NCBI GenBank assembly: GCA_003116875.1
Contig: BCKT01000003.1
Location: forward strand, 1,869,185 to 1,933,184
Direction of reading: 5' to 3'
DNA length: 64,000 nucleotides
Source of the DNA: Takashimella koratensis
Taxonomy: Eukaryota; Basidiomycota; Tremellomycetes; Trichosporonales; Tetragoniomycetaceae
Shown here: in pieces, positions 46,516 to 57,812 of the stretch
Layout of the letters: each line of letters begins with the position of its first letter
Position numbering within the stretch: position 1 is the first letter of the stretch
Position numbers and translations under genes: made by a program
The notes under the pieces: generated by a model
What the model was told of the DNA's origin: nothing
What the model saw: only the letters and a program-made list of their open reading frames with translations
The model's database searches: none

Positions 46516-46840
46516 GATCGACGAAGCTCCCGTTGTTTATGAACACTGGGCGCGGATTCCTATCTCCCAAATTCCGGCATGTTGAAGTCGTCCTCGGTCG
46601 CCTTCCGAGCGAGGTAGGAGCAGAATGAGAGGAGCAAAGTGAGATGGTCATATCAAGAGATAACATGACTTGCTTGGCGGGTCTTTGAAAATTCCATCGG
46701 TCGGCCCGGCCGAGACTCGTAATTCAAGTCGATTCGGCTATGGATACAGCGTGGCAGATTGGGTCAAACTGTCTCCATGCTTGGCATGCAAGTTGCAAGA
46801 AGCGCGATAGATGTATGATACGTAATCATTGCATGCACTA
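46516..46840. other. intergenic, nothing recognised
   Basis: This lies between the Zn2Cys6 regulator 3' end and the start of the Atg22-like gene, both on the minus strand. It would hold the latter's promoter. I see no clear motif. Confidence 0.45.
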
Positions 46841-48860
46841 TCAATGAGCACTACCCTCTGTGATGTTGTCGACAAGCCAGACACTCTGCCAATCAGCGCC
46901 CGCTTCAAGCCTCAACTTACCGGGTCCGTGAGCAAGCTCGTGAACAGGGTCTGCATCCCTTCGTTTTCAAACTCGAATGGGAGACCCGGGTCAGGGTCGA
47001 GTGCGATATCTGGCTGCACCAACAGAGCCTGAGGAGAGAGATCCGAGAGCCTTTGAGATAGGTTGTTCACTCTATCATACAGCAGACGGAGCTGAGGAGG
47101 ACAGTTACCGGCTTCAATCATGCTTGAAAGCAAGCTTGACAAACGGCTAACTGCCTTGGTCATTTCGCCAGAGTCGACAAGCTCGGGGGCATACGTCGCG
47201 ATTGACATCAAGAACCCAACACCGAAGCCAAAGGCATGGCGCAATAGGAATTCCTAGGGTCAGCTTTAAAAGTGGTTTGACCTACCATGGAGCTGTTCAA
47301 AGTGATGTCGTACACTTTGAGGTCGAGAGAAAGCTGGACGGTAGCAACAGCCCAAAATGCAGCCGACTGCAACGCCTTACGTCTTCGCGCACCAACTGCC
47401 GAGCCGTGAACGCCATGCAGAGCGAAAGAATAGATGTAGCTGATGTCAGCGCAAGGTAGACCTCCCGTTACCCTTTGGCAAACGCAAACGGTGCTCTAAG
47501 ACGTTGCCGATGCTCCAAGTACTGTGTAGAGAGCACACTGCCGTCGAACGGTTGAGAAGTGTCGTCGTCTTTGTTCAGCGCGACTCAAGACAGCTACTCA
47601 CGGACATGCCAGTTCACCGCCCACTGGTTCATCTCTCGCTCATACTTCTCGAACAAATCCGTCATTGTCTCCTCCAAGTCTTCTGAAGGGTCATTCTGTA
47701 GGTCAAAGCTGGTGTATTCGAGCGGCAGTGTATCACGAAATCTTAGAAGAATAGTAACCATTTGCGAGTAGGACACGATGAGAATATCGAATTCCTTGAC
47801 CAACGACGCGAGGAAGAGACCGGTAGAAGAAACGGGGTGCTGTACCAATGCAAACCATCGGAGAGCTTGGTTGATAGCCTCTCCAATCCCATGGGACATG
47901 GCCGCAGTTCCGGCGTACAGCGACATGCTGTCGTCAGCGAAATCTATTTCGCCAACTCACTGTTGCTCAGCATTGCAGCATGAGAGCCAGAGGCGAAACC
48001 GCGCGGTGATCTCTTCGGCCTGGTCGGTGGATCCCCCCGTAGCCAGCTTGGAAATGAATGCACCGAGTTGGCGTGAGGACTGGTCGACTCTGAGCTCATG
48101 AGCCCAGCCGACGGCCATACGAACAATACGCAAGTCTCCATACCATGCGCCCCACATGAGTGCAGCTTGCACATCGCTCGTCGTCGCGGAGCCCGTATTG
48201 AATAGGCGTTGTCGCGTGAATCTGGCGCACTGGACATGTTGTTGACTCTCTGGACGCCCCGCTCGTAATCCAAGGGTGATTGCCACGTCTCGGAGAAGAG
48301 TAGGCTCCTCGGGTAAGGAAGCGATAGGCTGCAGGAGGGGATGTCGGCGTGAGAGGTACTTTGAGTAGACCTCGAACATCTCGTGCGCTTCTGCATCCGA
48401 AACCAGCTGAGCCTCAATCAAGCCCACTATAGAGTGTGAAGCGATGGAAGGGGATCCCAGCTCGCCGATGAATACATCTCGCTGGGAATCGGATAGGTAT
48501 GGCCGGGGCAACTCTAGCCTATCAAAGGACGGAGGGCTAGCGTCGCGCTGCTGGAGTTTACGCCGTTTGGTAGAGCGTGCATGTAATCCGGGCTGATGCT
48601 GCTGCAGATGACGCTCATAGTCCTGGCGCAAACGCTCAAGCTGAGCTTCGACGAGCGACAGCCGATCCTCATAGCGGTCATGGTTGTCGGCCGAGGGTCC
48701 GTCGGACGCGGAGGGAAACACGCAGTCGAGCCGAGAGCTCTGACAGCTGCTTGTCAGCGGTGCTGTAGCCACTTTCCTACCGGATGCATGGGTCCCCACC
48801 CTTGCATCGAACTTTGGAGCGGCGACAAGGAAGGCAGGCCTGTAGCGATCTGGAGGTCAT
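46841..48860 (-). CDS. Zn2Cys6 transcription factor
   Basis: I place the start at ATG 48860, because a first exon there spells 'LQACLPCRRSKVRCKGGDPC' and, after a 33-nt intron, 'CQSSRLDCVFPS', giving a complete six-Cys zinc cluster. Starting at the longer downstream frame (48799) would lose it. A coiled-coil-like stretch 'EDRLSLVEAQLERLRQDYER' and a basic patch 'RSTKRRKLQQR' follow. The rest is helical fungal_trans-like sequence ('DVQAALMWGAWYGDLRIVRM') with few introns. The last exon 'SVWLVDNITEGSAH' ends at TGA 46841. Such factors bind CGG half-sites. It is divergent (148-base gap) from the proline iminopeptidase, a possible target. Confidence 0.85.
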
Positions 48861-49008
48861 TGCGATAACGGTCAAGTTGACGAAAGAGTTCGCTCGGCCC
48901 GCCCGAGATCAAAGAACAGGGTCGGGAAAGTCGGGGTTACGATTTTCCGACCAGACAATAAAACTCTCCGTTGTAGGTGTGGTCCCCCGGATACCTCCCC
49001 ATGACACT

Positions 49009-50357
<1,349 letters not shown>

Positions 50358-50409
50358 GGGAGAACAAACAAACAAACAATGAATATGCATACACATACTT
50401 GGCACAGGT

Positions 50410-53119
50410 CTAGTCTTCGAAGAATCCCACGATCGCCTTGAGATCGGCTACACCGACCCGTCCTTGTGGATAACATATCCAGACTCCTTCACCTTGGACG
50501 CCAAACTTGTCCCTGAACGTCTTCTTTTCTCGCAGGCTAAGACTGCGCACGATCCCCTTGTACGTGTGTGATAAGAAACGTGCACGAGCGCCTCGTAGTT
50601 TATTGCCTGGTACAAGCTTGTCCGAGACGCCCGCACCGAAAGTAACAGGTTGATTTGGGATAGCCGAGAGAGCGACGGCAACGAGCGCCTCGATAGAACT
50701 TGACCCTGAGTTCGGAAAGTCGAGCGCCCATTTGACTTGATACCCGTGCTTAGGCGATAATCGTGCGAGCACGACCATTGCGTCGATGACCTCGTCCACA
50801 CCAGACCCGCGGTATGCAACAAAATACCGCCGATGACTGTCGTCCTTCCACGGTGCGATTTCCGTCAGGTGCACCTGTTTTCCCTTCTCTCCACGCTCCT
50901 TCTTCCACTCTTCGATTCGTGCGTCGACCTTGCGAATAAGATCGTCACTAGGTCGTACTTCCTCACAGCGGATTCCCTCTCGTTCCGCCCGCCGTTGGTC
51001 GCGACTGTCCTGCTCCCCGTGTGGCTGATCGGCGTCCAGTCGTTGTTCCTCGGTACAGCTGAGCGTGCGCCACCCGAAAGTTCGCCCAAGAATATCCTCC
51101 ATCTCGTCCGAGACCAACATCCACACTGGAGTCAAATTGAGCTTTCGTTTGGCGAAATCGATGAAAGAGGACGCGACGCTGGCCTTTTGTGAATCATCAC
51201 ACAGTGGGTCACCAGTGATGAAGACGAATTTGCCTTGGGGAACGTAGCCGACCGCTGCGCCGTTCGAGTGTCGCCAGATCTCAAAGCGGTCGTCGAGCCA
51301 CGAGGTATTGGAGGCGTCTCCGTAGTTGGCGATGAGGTTTTCCAACGGTGGGGCTTCCTTCGTCGCTGGGTTGAGAGTGGAGGACTCGGGGTGGGGCAAG
51401 ACCAGTGGTCGCGCTGGCAAGGACTTTGGATCTCGATGGAACAATGAAGCATTCCGTACGTTCTCCAGTCCTAGCGCAAATGTGATGATCCGTTCCAAGC
51501 CTAGACCAGCTCCGCCATGTGGTGAAACGCCGTAATCAAACGCGCCGAGGTACTCATCCATCCCCTGTTCCGCAATCCCGGCCTCCCTCATCGCATCCCG
51601 CAGCTGCTTTGGATCGTGTATCCGCTGTCCGCCCGTGCATATCTCTTGGCCTCGCACAAACATGTCAAACGATCGCGTCGTAGTGTCGTCGAACGGCATG
51701 GTGTAGAATGGTCGCGCGCTCTTCGGGAACTTGTCGAGAACGAAGAAATCTGCCTGATACTTGTCCTTGACGAGCTCGCCTAGTCGAATCTCATCGCGTG
51801 TAGATAGGTCTTCCATCTCGACCTCTCGGCCGTCACGTCGCAGCATGTCGACGCCCTCGGCAAACGGGATCACGGGCACATCGTCGGGGTCGCTCGGCCA
51901 CAGCAAATTTGGTACGTCCCAGCGAGTTTTGACGAGATTGATTTGGTCCGCGTCCGCGTATATCGCTTCAAAGATCTTCAATAAAACCTTGATCAGAACG
52001 CTGATGACCTCTTCATATGTGGTTTGAAGAACCATCTCTAGATCGAGACCCGTGTACTCGGTCAGGTGGCGGTGTGTGTTGCTGTTTTCGGCTCGGAAGA
52101 CGGGTCCAATCTAAAGTCAGACAAGTCTAACAGAAACCTACCTCGTAGACTTTTCGAAGGTCGGCAGAGATGGCCATTTGTTTTGCGAGTTGGGGACTTT
52201 GCGCGAGGAACGCCTGTCGACCAAAGTAGTTAACCTTGAAGACCTCGGCACCGCTCTCCGTCGCTGAGGGTTGAAGCTTGGGCGTATTGATCTCCAAAAA
52301 GCCAAGATCGTCGAGCCCGTCTCGCCATGCCTTGAGCACTTTGGAGCGGATACGGAAGATGGCCTGGTTGGCGGGATCACGCAGGTCGACGATGCGGTTG
52401 CTCAGTCGTGTGTGGAGGGCAGTCGGAGGGTTATAGATAGAGAAGGGGACGTCTGCGTCGCTGACGAGGTGAATCGTCTCGACATGTACCTCGAGGTCGT
52501 GCATCGTTGCTGATTTGATGGGTTCTTTTGGCTCTCGCAGCTCCCCAGTGACATGAACAATAGACTCTGGAGATAGCCGCCGAGTCCAGCGTATCATGTG
52601 CTCCGACGCCTCCTCCCTCGTCACGACGCCCTGTATCGAGTGGGTCCCAGCTCGGAAAAGGATAAACTCTAGTTTCGACGACAGGTGGCGCTGGGTGTGG
52701 ATGCGGGCTCGGAATGCGACATGTTTGCCTGCTTTCAACTCCGACACCTCTCCGAGGTCTAACAGCGCCGCGGGGTGGTCGAGGTCGCCATATTTCTCTC
52801 GCATCTCTGGGGACTCTGTCTCGGCGGCTTCCTTGTCCTCTCGCTCGAGTCGCTGTTTCAACTCTTGTCGTTCCGCCTCGTGCCGCTCTGCCCGAGCAGC
52901 CTTGTCCTCCCTTTTCGCAGCATGTCGGGCGACCGCCTTGCCAGAGGTGACCCCGGCGTCACCCTTTTCGTCATCATCGTGACCGTTTGCGGAAGACTTG
53001 ATACGAGCGGCAATCACTGACGGTTTGAGGTTGTGGCCGAGTTTTGCCAGTGGCCCAGGTGACGACGAGCGCGATGGGGACGGTGAGTCTGATTGCGAGG
53101 ATGGCGAGTCGACAGCCAT
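50410..53119 (-). CDS. erdS: AspRS-DUF2156 fusion, ergosteryl-3beta-O-L-aspartate synthase (ErdS)-type
   Basis: Two exons (53119-52142 and 52110-50410, 31-nt intron) encode 892 residues. Residues 1-~110 are Ser-rich then Lys/Arg/Glu-rich, like the tRNA-binding extension of cytosolic eukaryotic AspRS. An OB fold follows ('FRARIHTQRHLSSKLEF'), then the class II core: 'QSPQLAKQMAISADLRKVYE', motif 2 'FRAENSNTHRHLTEYTGLDL', and motif 3 'GGAGLGLERI' near residue 530. AspRS normally ends soon after. Here about 310 more residues form a GNAT-like DUF2156 domain ('VGYVPQGKFVFITGDPLCDD', 'RYFVAYRGSGVDEVIDAMVV', 'VKWALDFPNSGSSSIEALVA'), the transferase fold of bacterial MprF-type enzymes. Published work on Aspergillus named this fusion ErdS: it charges tRNA-Asp and passes the Asp to ergosterol. 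Function here is inferred from architecture. A separate AspRS for translation is expected elsewhere. Confidence 0.9.
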
Positions 53120-53601
53120 GATGAAGGTGGTTGACGTCGAGAGAGAAGAAGTGAATATGTGGTGATAGATCAGCCTGCAGAGCTCATCACGAAGTATCAC
53201 CGTCGTTGCCAAGGAAGGGAATAGGGAAGCGAGCGCAAAGCTATGAGGTCAGGCCATGTTTCACGCTCCTCCTTGGCTCTCGGCGACTGAAATTGAGCGA
53301 GGCATTGGGCGTTACTCTGGTGTTGCCGCTGCTATCCGGCGTTTGAGAGGGGATACATGTGCCGGGAGTCAATGATGTCAAGCATTGCTGGCGAGGATGG
53401 GGCAAGGTCAGTGACGAAGGGGTTGCGGGAATCAACGTGACGCGCTAACCCACGAGTTGTTTACGTGGTCGCGCCCTTCTTTTGCTTCGGGGGCGCAACG
53501 ACGTCACGGAAGCATCCTCGGAGCCCCACAGCACCGCTCCGCCGGAATCAATCACGTTGGCACAGGCTCCTCTCATCACCTCTTTATCTACCACAACCAT
53601 C
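53120..53601. promoter_or_regulatory. shared promoter, erdS (-) / hydrolase (+)
   Basis: A 482-base gap separates the start codons of the two divergent genes. A GACGTCA (CRE-like) element lies near 53500. No clear TATA box was seen in either direction. An in-frame ATG at 53482 could lengthen the hydrolase by 40 residues, and one at 53212 could lengthen the synthase by 31; both extensions look non-conserved. Confidence 0.5.
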
Positions 53602-54768
53602 ATGTCGTCCGAGGCGAATCAACGCCCGACCGAGGCGGTGGCCGACAAGGTTGTCGACACCATCCTGCCGACCGCTGAAGACGGAACCGTCGACGCGCCT
53701 CGTCCGGATATTCCTTTACCTCCACCGTCCCGGTGGAAGCTCCAAGCGCGCGCTGCCGTCCTGCGCAACCTTGCCAACTTGGGCTACACCCTATTCAACA
53801 GAAGCGCGCCGGCTGCGACCAAGACCATTTGGATCGAGAGCACTCTATCGACTCACAAAGGAAAGGCAAAGATCAGGCTTGATGTCTACGATCCTCGACC
53901 GCGACACAGCAAGGAACAGACGGCGAAGCGACCCGTCGTCATCACCTACCACGGCGGAGGGTACACCATCGGGCACGGCACCGACGATGCGCGATGGGCA
54001 AAAGCTTGTATGGATGGACTTGGTGCCGTGGTTGTCGGCGTCACTTATCGCCTTGCTCCAAGCTACCCTTTCCCGACGCCACTGGAAGACTCTGCCGACG
54101 CGATCCTCTGGGTTGCCCAGCACGCCGACGAGTTGAATATCGACATGGACCGCTTGTTCCTCTCTGGATTCTCGACCGGAGGCAGCCTCGTTTTCTCCTC
54201 ACACATGCTGTTACACCATGCTCAAGCCCAAGGGCAAGGTCGGACCCCGCGTGCAAGCGCCGCATCGACCCTAGGTACCGGTCAATGGTCATACTCATAC
54301 GATATCCCACATCCGCCCAAGATCTGCGGCATCGTCTCCTTCTATCCGATTCTCGACTGGACCATTCCGCGATACGTCAAGCGAGGGCGGTGCCCAAAGC
54401 CCGAGCTCACCCTTCCCGTCTCTATCACCGAGCTGACGGACGCCGCCCACCTCCACCCGGATCCCGATCGCTTCGACCCGCGCCTAAGCCCATCCGTTGC
54501 GCCTGACGAGATGGTCGACAGCCTCCCGCCAATCCACATGGTTTGCTGCGAGAACGACATGCTTCTCCAGGAAGGCGTCGATTTCACCGAGCGGTTGAAG
54601 CAACGAGGGAAGACCGTGACAACCCGAGTCGTCAACGGCGAGCAGCATGCATGGGACAAGCCACCGCCCCTGAACCCGAAACCGAGTGTCGCGGTGGAGT
54701 ACGACGCTGCATTGGCGGCGATGAAGGAGTGGATGACGGTCACGACCCCTGCTCGGGGTGTATATTAG
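53602..54768 (+). CDS. alpha/beta hydrolase (abhydrolase_3 type), ErdH candidate
   Basis: This is a single exon of 388 residues. The start is taken at 53602, because the 40 residues before it in the open frame are Ser/Thr-rich leader sequence. The hormone-sensitive-lipase group pattern is clear: oxyanion motif 'VITYHGGGYTIGHG', 'GVTYRLAPSYPFPTPLEDSA', nucleophile elbow 'LFLSGFSTGGSLVFSSHML' (GFSTGG), acid region 'MVCCENDMLLQEGVDF', and catalytic His in 'VVNGEQHAWDKPP'. There is no signal peptide or membrane helix. It is transcribed away from the ErdS-type fusion through a common promoter. Published work described a second enzyme, ErdH, that removes Asp from ergosteryl-aspartate; this gene is the natural candidate by position and fold. 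A general esterase unrelated to sterols remains possible. Confidence 0.8.
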   Translation: MSSEANQRPTEAVADKVVDTILPTAEDGTVDAPRPDIPLPPPSRWKLQARAAVLRNLANLGYTLFNRSAPAATKTIWIESTLSTHKGKAKIRLDVYDPRPRHSKEQTAKRPVVITYHGGGYTIGHGTDDARWAKACMDGLGAVVVGVTYRLAPSYPFPTPLEDSADAILWVAQHADELNIDMDRLFLSGFSTGGSLVFSSHMLLHHAQAQGQGRTPRASAASTLGTGQWSYSYDIPHPPKICGIVSFYPILDWTIPRYVKRGRCPKPELTLPVSITELTDAAHLHPDPDRFDPRLSPSVAPDEMVDSLPPIHMVCCENDMLLQEGVDFTERLKQRGKTVTTRVVNGEQHAWDKPPPLNPKPSVAVEYDAALAAMKEWMTVTTPARGVY

Positions 54769-55026
54769 AGAGATCCGGAGTCGCGTCGACTCGGGGGGCT
54801 TCGAGTAGGGGTGTTCCGAATGCGGCCGGAGAAAAGAACGTTACGCAACTTGGCGGGGGCCGCTTACGATTGACACTCTCATTCCGACGACAAAAGACTG
54901 GCTAAGATCGACTCGGCTTCGGCCTCGGTGCATAGTGACAGAGTTGATGGCCGAGCGCGCCTGGGATGGGCGACGGCGGCGTGGTTATAACTGTATCTGT
55001 AGTGGTCCTGCTCCATTGCACCCATC

Positions 55027-55951
55027 ATGCTACCCACCTCATTCAGGATGACCGCCGTTCGCACTCTCAAAGTTGACGTCAACGTAGGTGCCCTGACATT
55101 GACGCAACTGACGCTAGACCGACGTGATCTGCACCTTTTGCATGCTGGGCCTTCGACAACTTGATTTTGGTAAGTAACTGGCGTTGATGGTCACTAACGT
55201 CAAGCGAAATCCAAATACAACTCGCAACGCCCGCCAATCGAGCTGGATATTCGAATCCACCCCTTCCCTCTCAACGGGATTATCAGCAACGAGGCCGTAT
55301 CTAGAAAAGCTTGGGGATCTGGTCGATTCGGCGAGGAAGCATGGACAAAGATCACACAAGGCCTTGTACCCAAGTTTAATGCCGTTGGACTCAACCCGTG
55401 AGTGCTTTGGTTGACCCACGCTGATGAGCAGAAACTTTGACGGCATGATATCCAGTTCACGCCAGTCTCACCGTCTCGAAGTGTACGCGCTCAAGCACAA
55501 ACCAAAAGCGCAGGTCGCCCTGGCTTTGGATTTGTTCACTTCGTTCCATATCGATGGGAAGGCACCCTCGGACCAAGCAGCATTGACGACCCTTGCTGTC
55601 AAACATGGCGTCTTCCCGGACCAAGACAGTGTCCTCAAGTTCCTCAATGGCGATTAGTGCGACAGCGAGGTTGCTGCGTCCTATAAGCGAGCGCGCGAGG
55701 CTGGGGTACCAGGCGTACCGTTCTTCGTCTTTGAGGACAAGTACACGGCCGAGGGGGCAGTGGGAGTGGACGGTTTTGTACAAGTAAGTATTGACGGATG
55801 CTTTGCTGACGTTCAGATCCTCGAGTCTGTGGTTGATCAATCTGCAATTGTCCCAGTTGAGGGGCAAGCCTGCGAGCTAGAGTCTGTTGGGACCGCCGGA
55901 GACATGGCAAGAGTAGGAGGAGCTGCGAGCTCATACGTCAAGAATTCATAG
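55027..55951 (+). pseudogene. DsbA/FrnE-like thioredoxin-fold oxidoreductase with in-frame TAG
   Basis: Exons with 35-nt introns read 'MTAVRTLKVDVNTDVICTFC' (start at 55027 or 55048) with the redox motif CTFC, then 'AKSKYNSQRPPIELDIRIHP', 'AYGLVP'-type downstream segments such as 'GLVPKFNAVGLNP', 'HKPKAQVALALDLFTSFHID' and 'HGVFPDQDSVLKFLNGD'. A TAG at 55655-55657 interrupts the frame. The same frame then continues with the conserved 'YKRAREAGVPGVPFFVFEDK' (the cis-Pro GVPFF of the family) and a last exon ending 'GGAASSYVKNS' at 55951. FrnE/DsbA-like proteins are 2-hydroxychromene isomerase or disulfide oxidoreductase relatives. One nonsense codon in an otherwise intact gene suggests a recent pseudogene, readthrough, or a base error. 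No intron could remove the TAG. Confidence 0.7.
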
Positions 55952-55995
55952 CTTAGATCAAAGCCTCTTCACACCTGAGCCGACTTGTAAACCAC

Positions 55996-56751
55996 TCACA
56001 CCAAAGCCTCTTGGACCACCTTCCAATACCTCACTTTGTCATGCACAGCATGCGAGACATGCGCTCCACCAAACTGCTCCAGCCTTACGTCCCACCCCTT
56101 TGCCTTGGCGTCACGAGCGTTGGCCTCGACCGCGGGATACTCGACCATTCGATCCTCACGACTGTAGATGTAGCATCGTTTGCCGATCGTCAAGGCGGTG
56201 GGGTCGAGCAAAAAGTTGTATGCGGTGACGAGCGGGTTGGTAGTGAACAGGGCGATGAAGCGGTAGACATTTAAGGCGATGATGAGGAGAAGGCAAAGTG
56301 GGTAGTAGACGATTGGAGACTTGGGAAACCCATGCGCGAATGCCGCGTAAGCCGACCAGAACGTGGGAAGGCCCGGCGCGGAATCAAGCAGCATGTGGGT
56401 GACGGGGATGGGCTTTCGGTATGCGCTCGAGAGTGCGCGAACCATCTTGACACCGCCGTTGGAGAAGGCTACCAGGCGGACATCGCTGCCGAGATCGGGA
56501 AGCAGAGGGCGCAGGGGGCTTGCAAGGGACTCGACCGATTTGAAAACGAAATCGTTCGGGTTGCTGGTGAGAACGAGGACGTTGGAGGATGGGAAGAGTT
56601 TGAGATACTCGTCGGTATGCTTGGCGATGTGTCGATTGGATGCGCCCATCCACGCGGCGACGACGAGGAAGGGGCCCGAGGCTTGGTCGCGGCGGAGCAG
56701 CTGGGCATTGGCGGTGAGCCGCACAAAGTTAGGCAGCGCCTTAGATGTCAT
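55996..56751 (-). CDS. TMEM53/DUF829 alpha/beta-hydrolase-like protein
   Basis: This single exon encodes 251 residues from ATG 56751. The start is chosen because it begins 'MTSKALPNFVRLT'; an upstream in-frame ATG at 56820 adds a non-conserved leader. 'FLVVAAWMGASNRHIAKHTD' is the first strand and loop of the family. 'RLVAFSNGGVKMVRAL' holds the nucleophile elbow (FSNGG). 'LLDSAPGLP' and 'YIYSREDRMVEYPAVEANAR' (acid) follow, and 'FGGAHVSHAVHDKVRYWKVV' gives the terminal His. A hydrophobic stretch in the middle ('YYPLCLLLIIALNVYRFIAL') suggests membrane attachment. The family's biochemical role is poorly known. It ends 44 bases from the convergent DsbA-like gene. Confidence 0.87.
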   Translation of the reverse strand: MTSKALPNFVRLTANAQLLRRDQASGPFLVVAAWMGASNRHIAKHTDEYLKLFPSSNVLVLTSNPNDFVFKSVESLASPLRPLLPDLGSDVRLVAFSNGGVKMVRALSSAYRKPIPVTHMLLDSAPGLPTFWSAYAAFAHGFPKSPIVYYPLCLLLIIALNVYRFIALFTTNPLVTAYNFLLDPTALTIGKRCYIYSREDRMVEYPAVEANARDAKAKGWDVRLEQFGGAHVSHAVHDKVRYWKVVQEALV

Positions 56752-56878
56752 GGCGGATGGTGAGGAAGGGAAAAGCGGCCGCGGGATACGGATCCTATTA
56801 TAGACCACCTGTCTTGGCAACGGCCAACGGACGCTAGGACCTCGCGCGGCCGCGGATGCTATGCATGATCACTCTGAT

Positions 56879-57703
56879 TCATCGGGAGCCCGACAGCATC
56901 TCCGTGAGCTCCTTATACGCCGTCTCTACCTCGTCGGGGATATCAACATGATTAATGAACCCCTGGCCGAGTGGTCCATACCCGCCTGGACCATCTCTCA
57001 ACCGCGGGATCTCCCCTAGCAACAAGTCAAAGAACCGCTGATAGCTCCAGAGCGCCGCATCCTTCTCGCCTCGTAGGCATGCCCACTGCACCCTTTCACC
57101 CTTTGCCCCCTCCCCACGTCCAAGCTCCACGCGCGGTACAAACGTCGGCCACGTCATCAGCGTCGGTGATCTCGTCTCGTCCTCGGCGTAGTACTTTTCC
57201 AACCCGGCGAGCGTGCGGATGGACATCGTCGGGTCTTGTACAATAATGACGCGATCGACTCGCTGCGCGTCGATGAGCCGCTTGCTAAACAGCATGTTTT
57301 GGCCGCAGTTGGTGCTCTTATCGTCGACCAAGATAGAGAAGTCGCCTTGTCGTGCTCGCTCAGCGAGTTTGGGCCAGCAGTTGACAAGAACAAGCTCGAG
57401 CACGCGAGCCTCGGGCAGGCCAAGCTCTCGAATCGAGTGTGACTGAGCGGTCCGCGCAAAGCGGGGGTCCTGTTCGATGGCATCGTAGAGGTAGGAAGTC
57501 GAGTGACCGATCCCGCCGGATAGGACTAGCGTCGCCGGCGTCGTCAACCCGTCGAGATGGTCGTACAGTGTCGTCATGGTGTAAAGGACCGCATGACCGG
57601 CGAGGATATAGACAGTGTGGGGCTGTTCATTTGGGGGCTGAGCGGGTGCATGGGCAAGGAAATGTGCGACGAGGTTGATGTTGTCAACAGTGTGCTGGTT
57701 CAT
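56879..57703 (-). CDS. DUF218 (YdcF-like) domain protein
   Basis: This single exon encodes 274 residues, starting 'MNQHTVDNINLVAHFL' at 57703 (upstream in-frame ATGs at 57859, 57790 and nearby lie at or before the TATA box). Family marks are 'VYILAGHAVLYTMTTLYDHL', 'ATLVLSGGIGHSTSYLYDAI' (the GGI turn), 'DDKSTNCGQNM' (matching the E-STNT-EN motif) and 'VIIVQDPTMSIRTLAGLEKY'. Members resemble E. coli YdcF, an S-adenosylmethionine-binding Rossmann-like protein of uncertain function. In fungi it is sparsely distributed. It shares a 109-base promoter with the divergent phosphomannose isomerase gene. Confidence 0.83.
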   Translation of the reverse strand: MNQHTVDNINLVAHFLAHAPAQPPNEQPHTVYILAGHAVLYTMTTLYDHLDGLTTPATLVLSGGIGHSTSYLYDAIEQDPRFARTAQSHSIRELGLPEARVLELVLVNCWPKLAERARQGDFSILVDDKSTNCGQNMLFSKRLIDAQRVDRVIIVQDPTMSIRTLAGLEKYYAEDETRSPTLMTWPTFVPRVELGRGEGAKGERVQWACLRGEKDAALWSYQRFFDLLLGEIPRLRDGPGGYGPLGQGFINHVDIPDEVETAYKELTEMLSGSR

Positions 57704-57766
57704 GGTGGGGAGTGAAAAACAGACTTGACGCGATGCGGTCATCGATGTCATCATGGCTCCAGCACT

Positions 57767-57774
57767 TATATAAA
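57767..57774. promoter_or_regulatory. TATA box in a 109-base bidirectional promoter
   Basis: TTATATAA is nearly palindromic and is the only TATA element between the starts of the DUF218 gene (ATG 57703, -) and phosphomannose isomerase (ATG 57813, +). It stands about 40 bases from the isomerase start and 64 from the other. Confidence 0.55.
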
Positions 57775-57812
57775 GCTGGCGAGTATCCATCTCACCTCGT
57801 TTACCAGCCAAT

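Noticed and set aside
48799..48860. Start of the regulator at 48799
   Set aside because: It would drop half of the zinc cluster; the exon at 48860 supplies the missing Cys residues.
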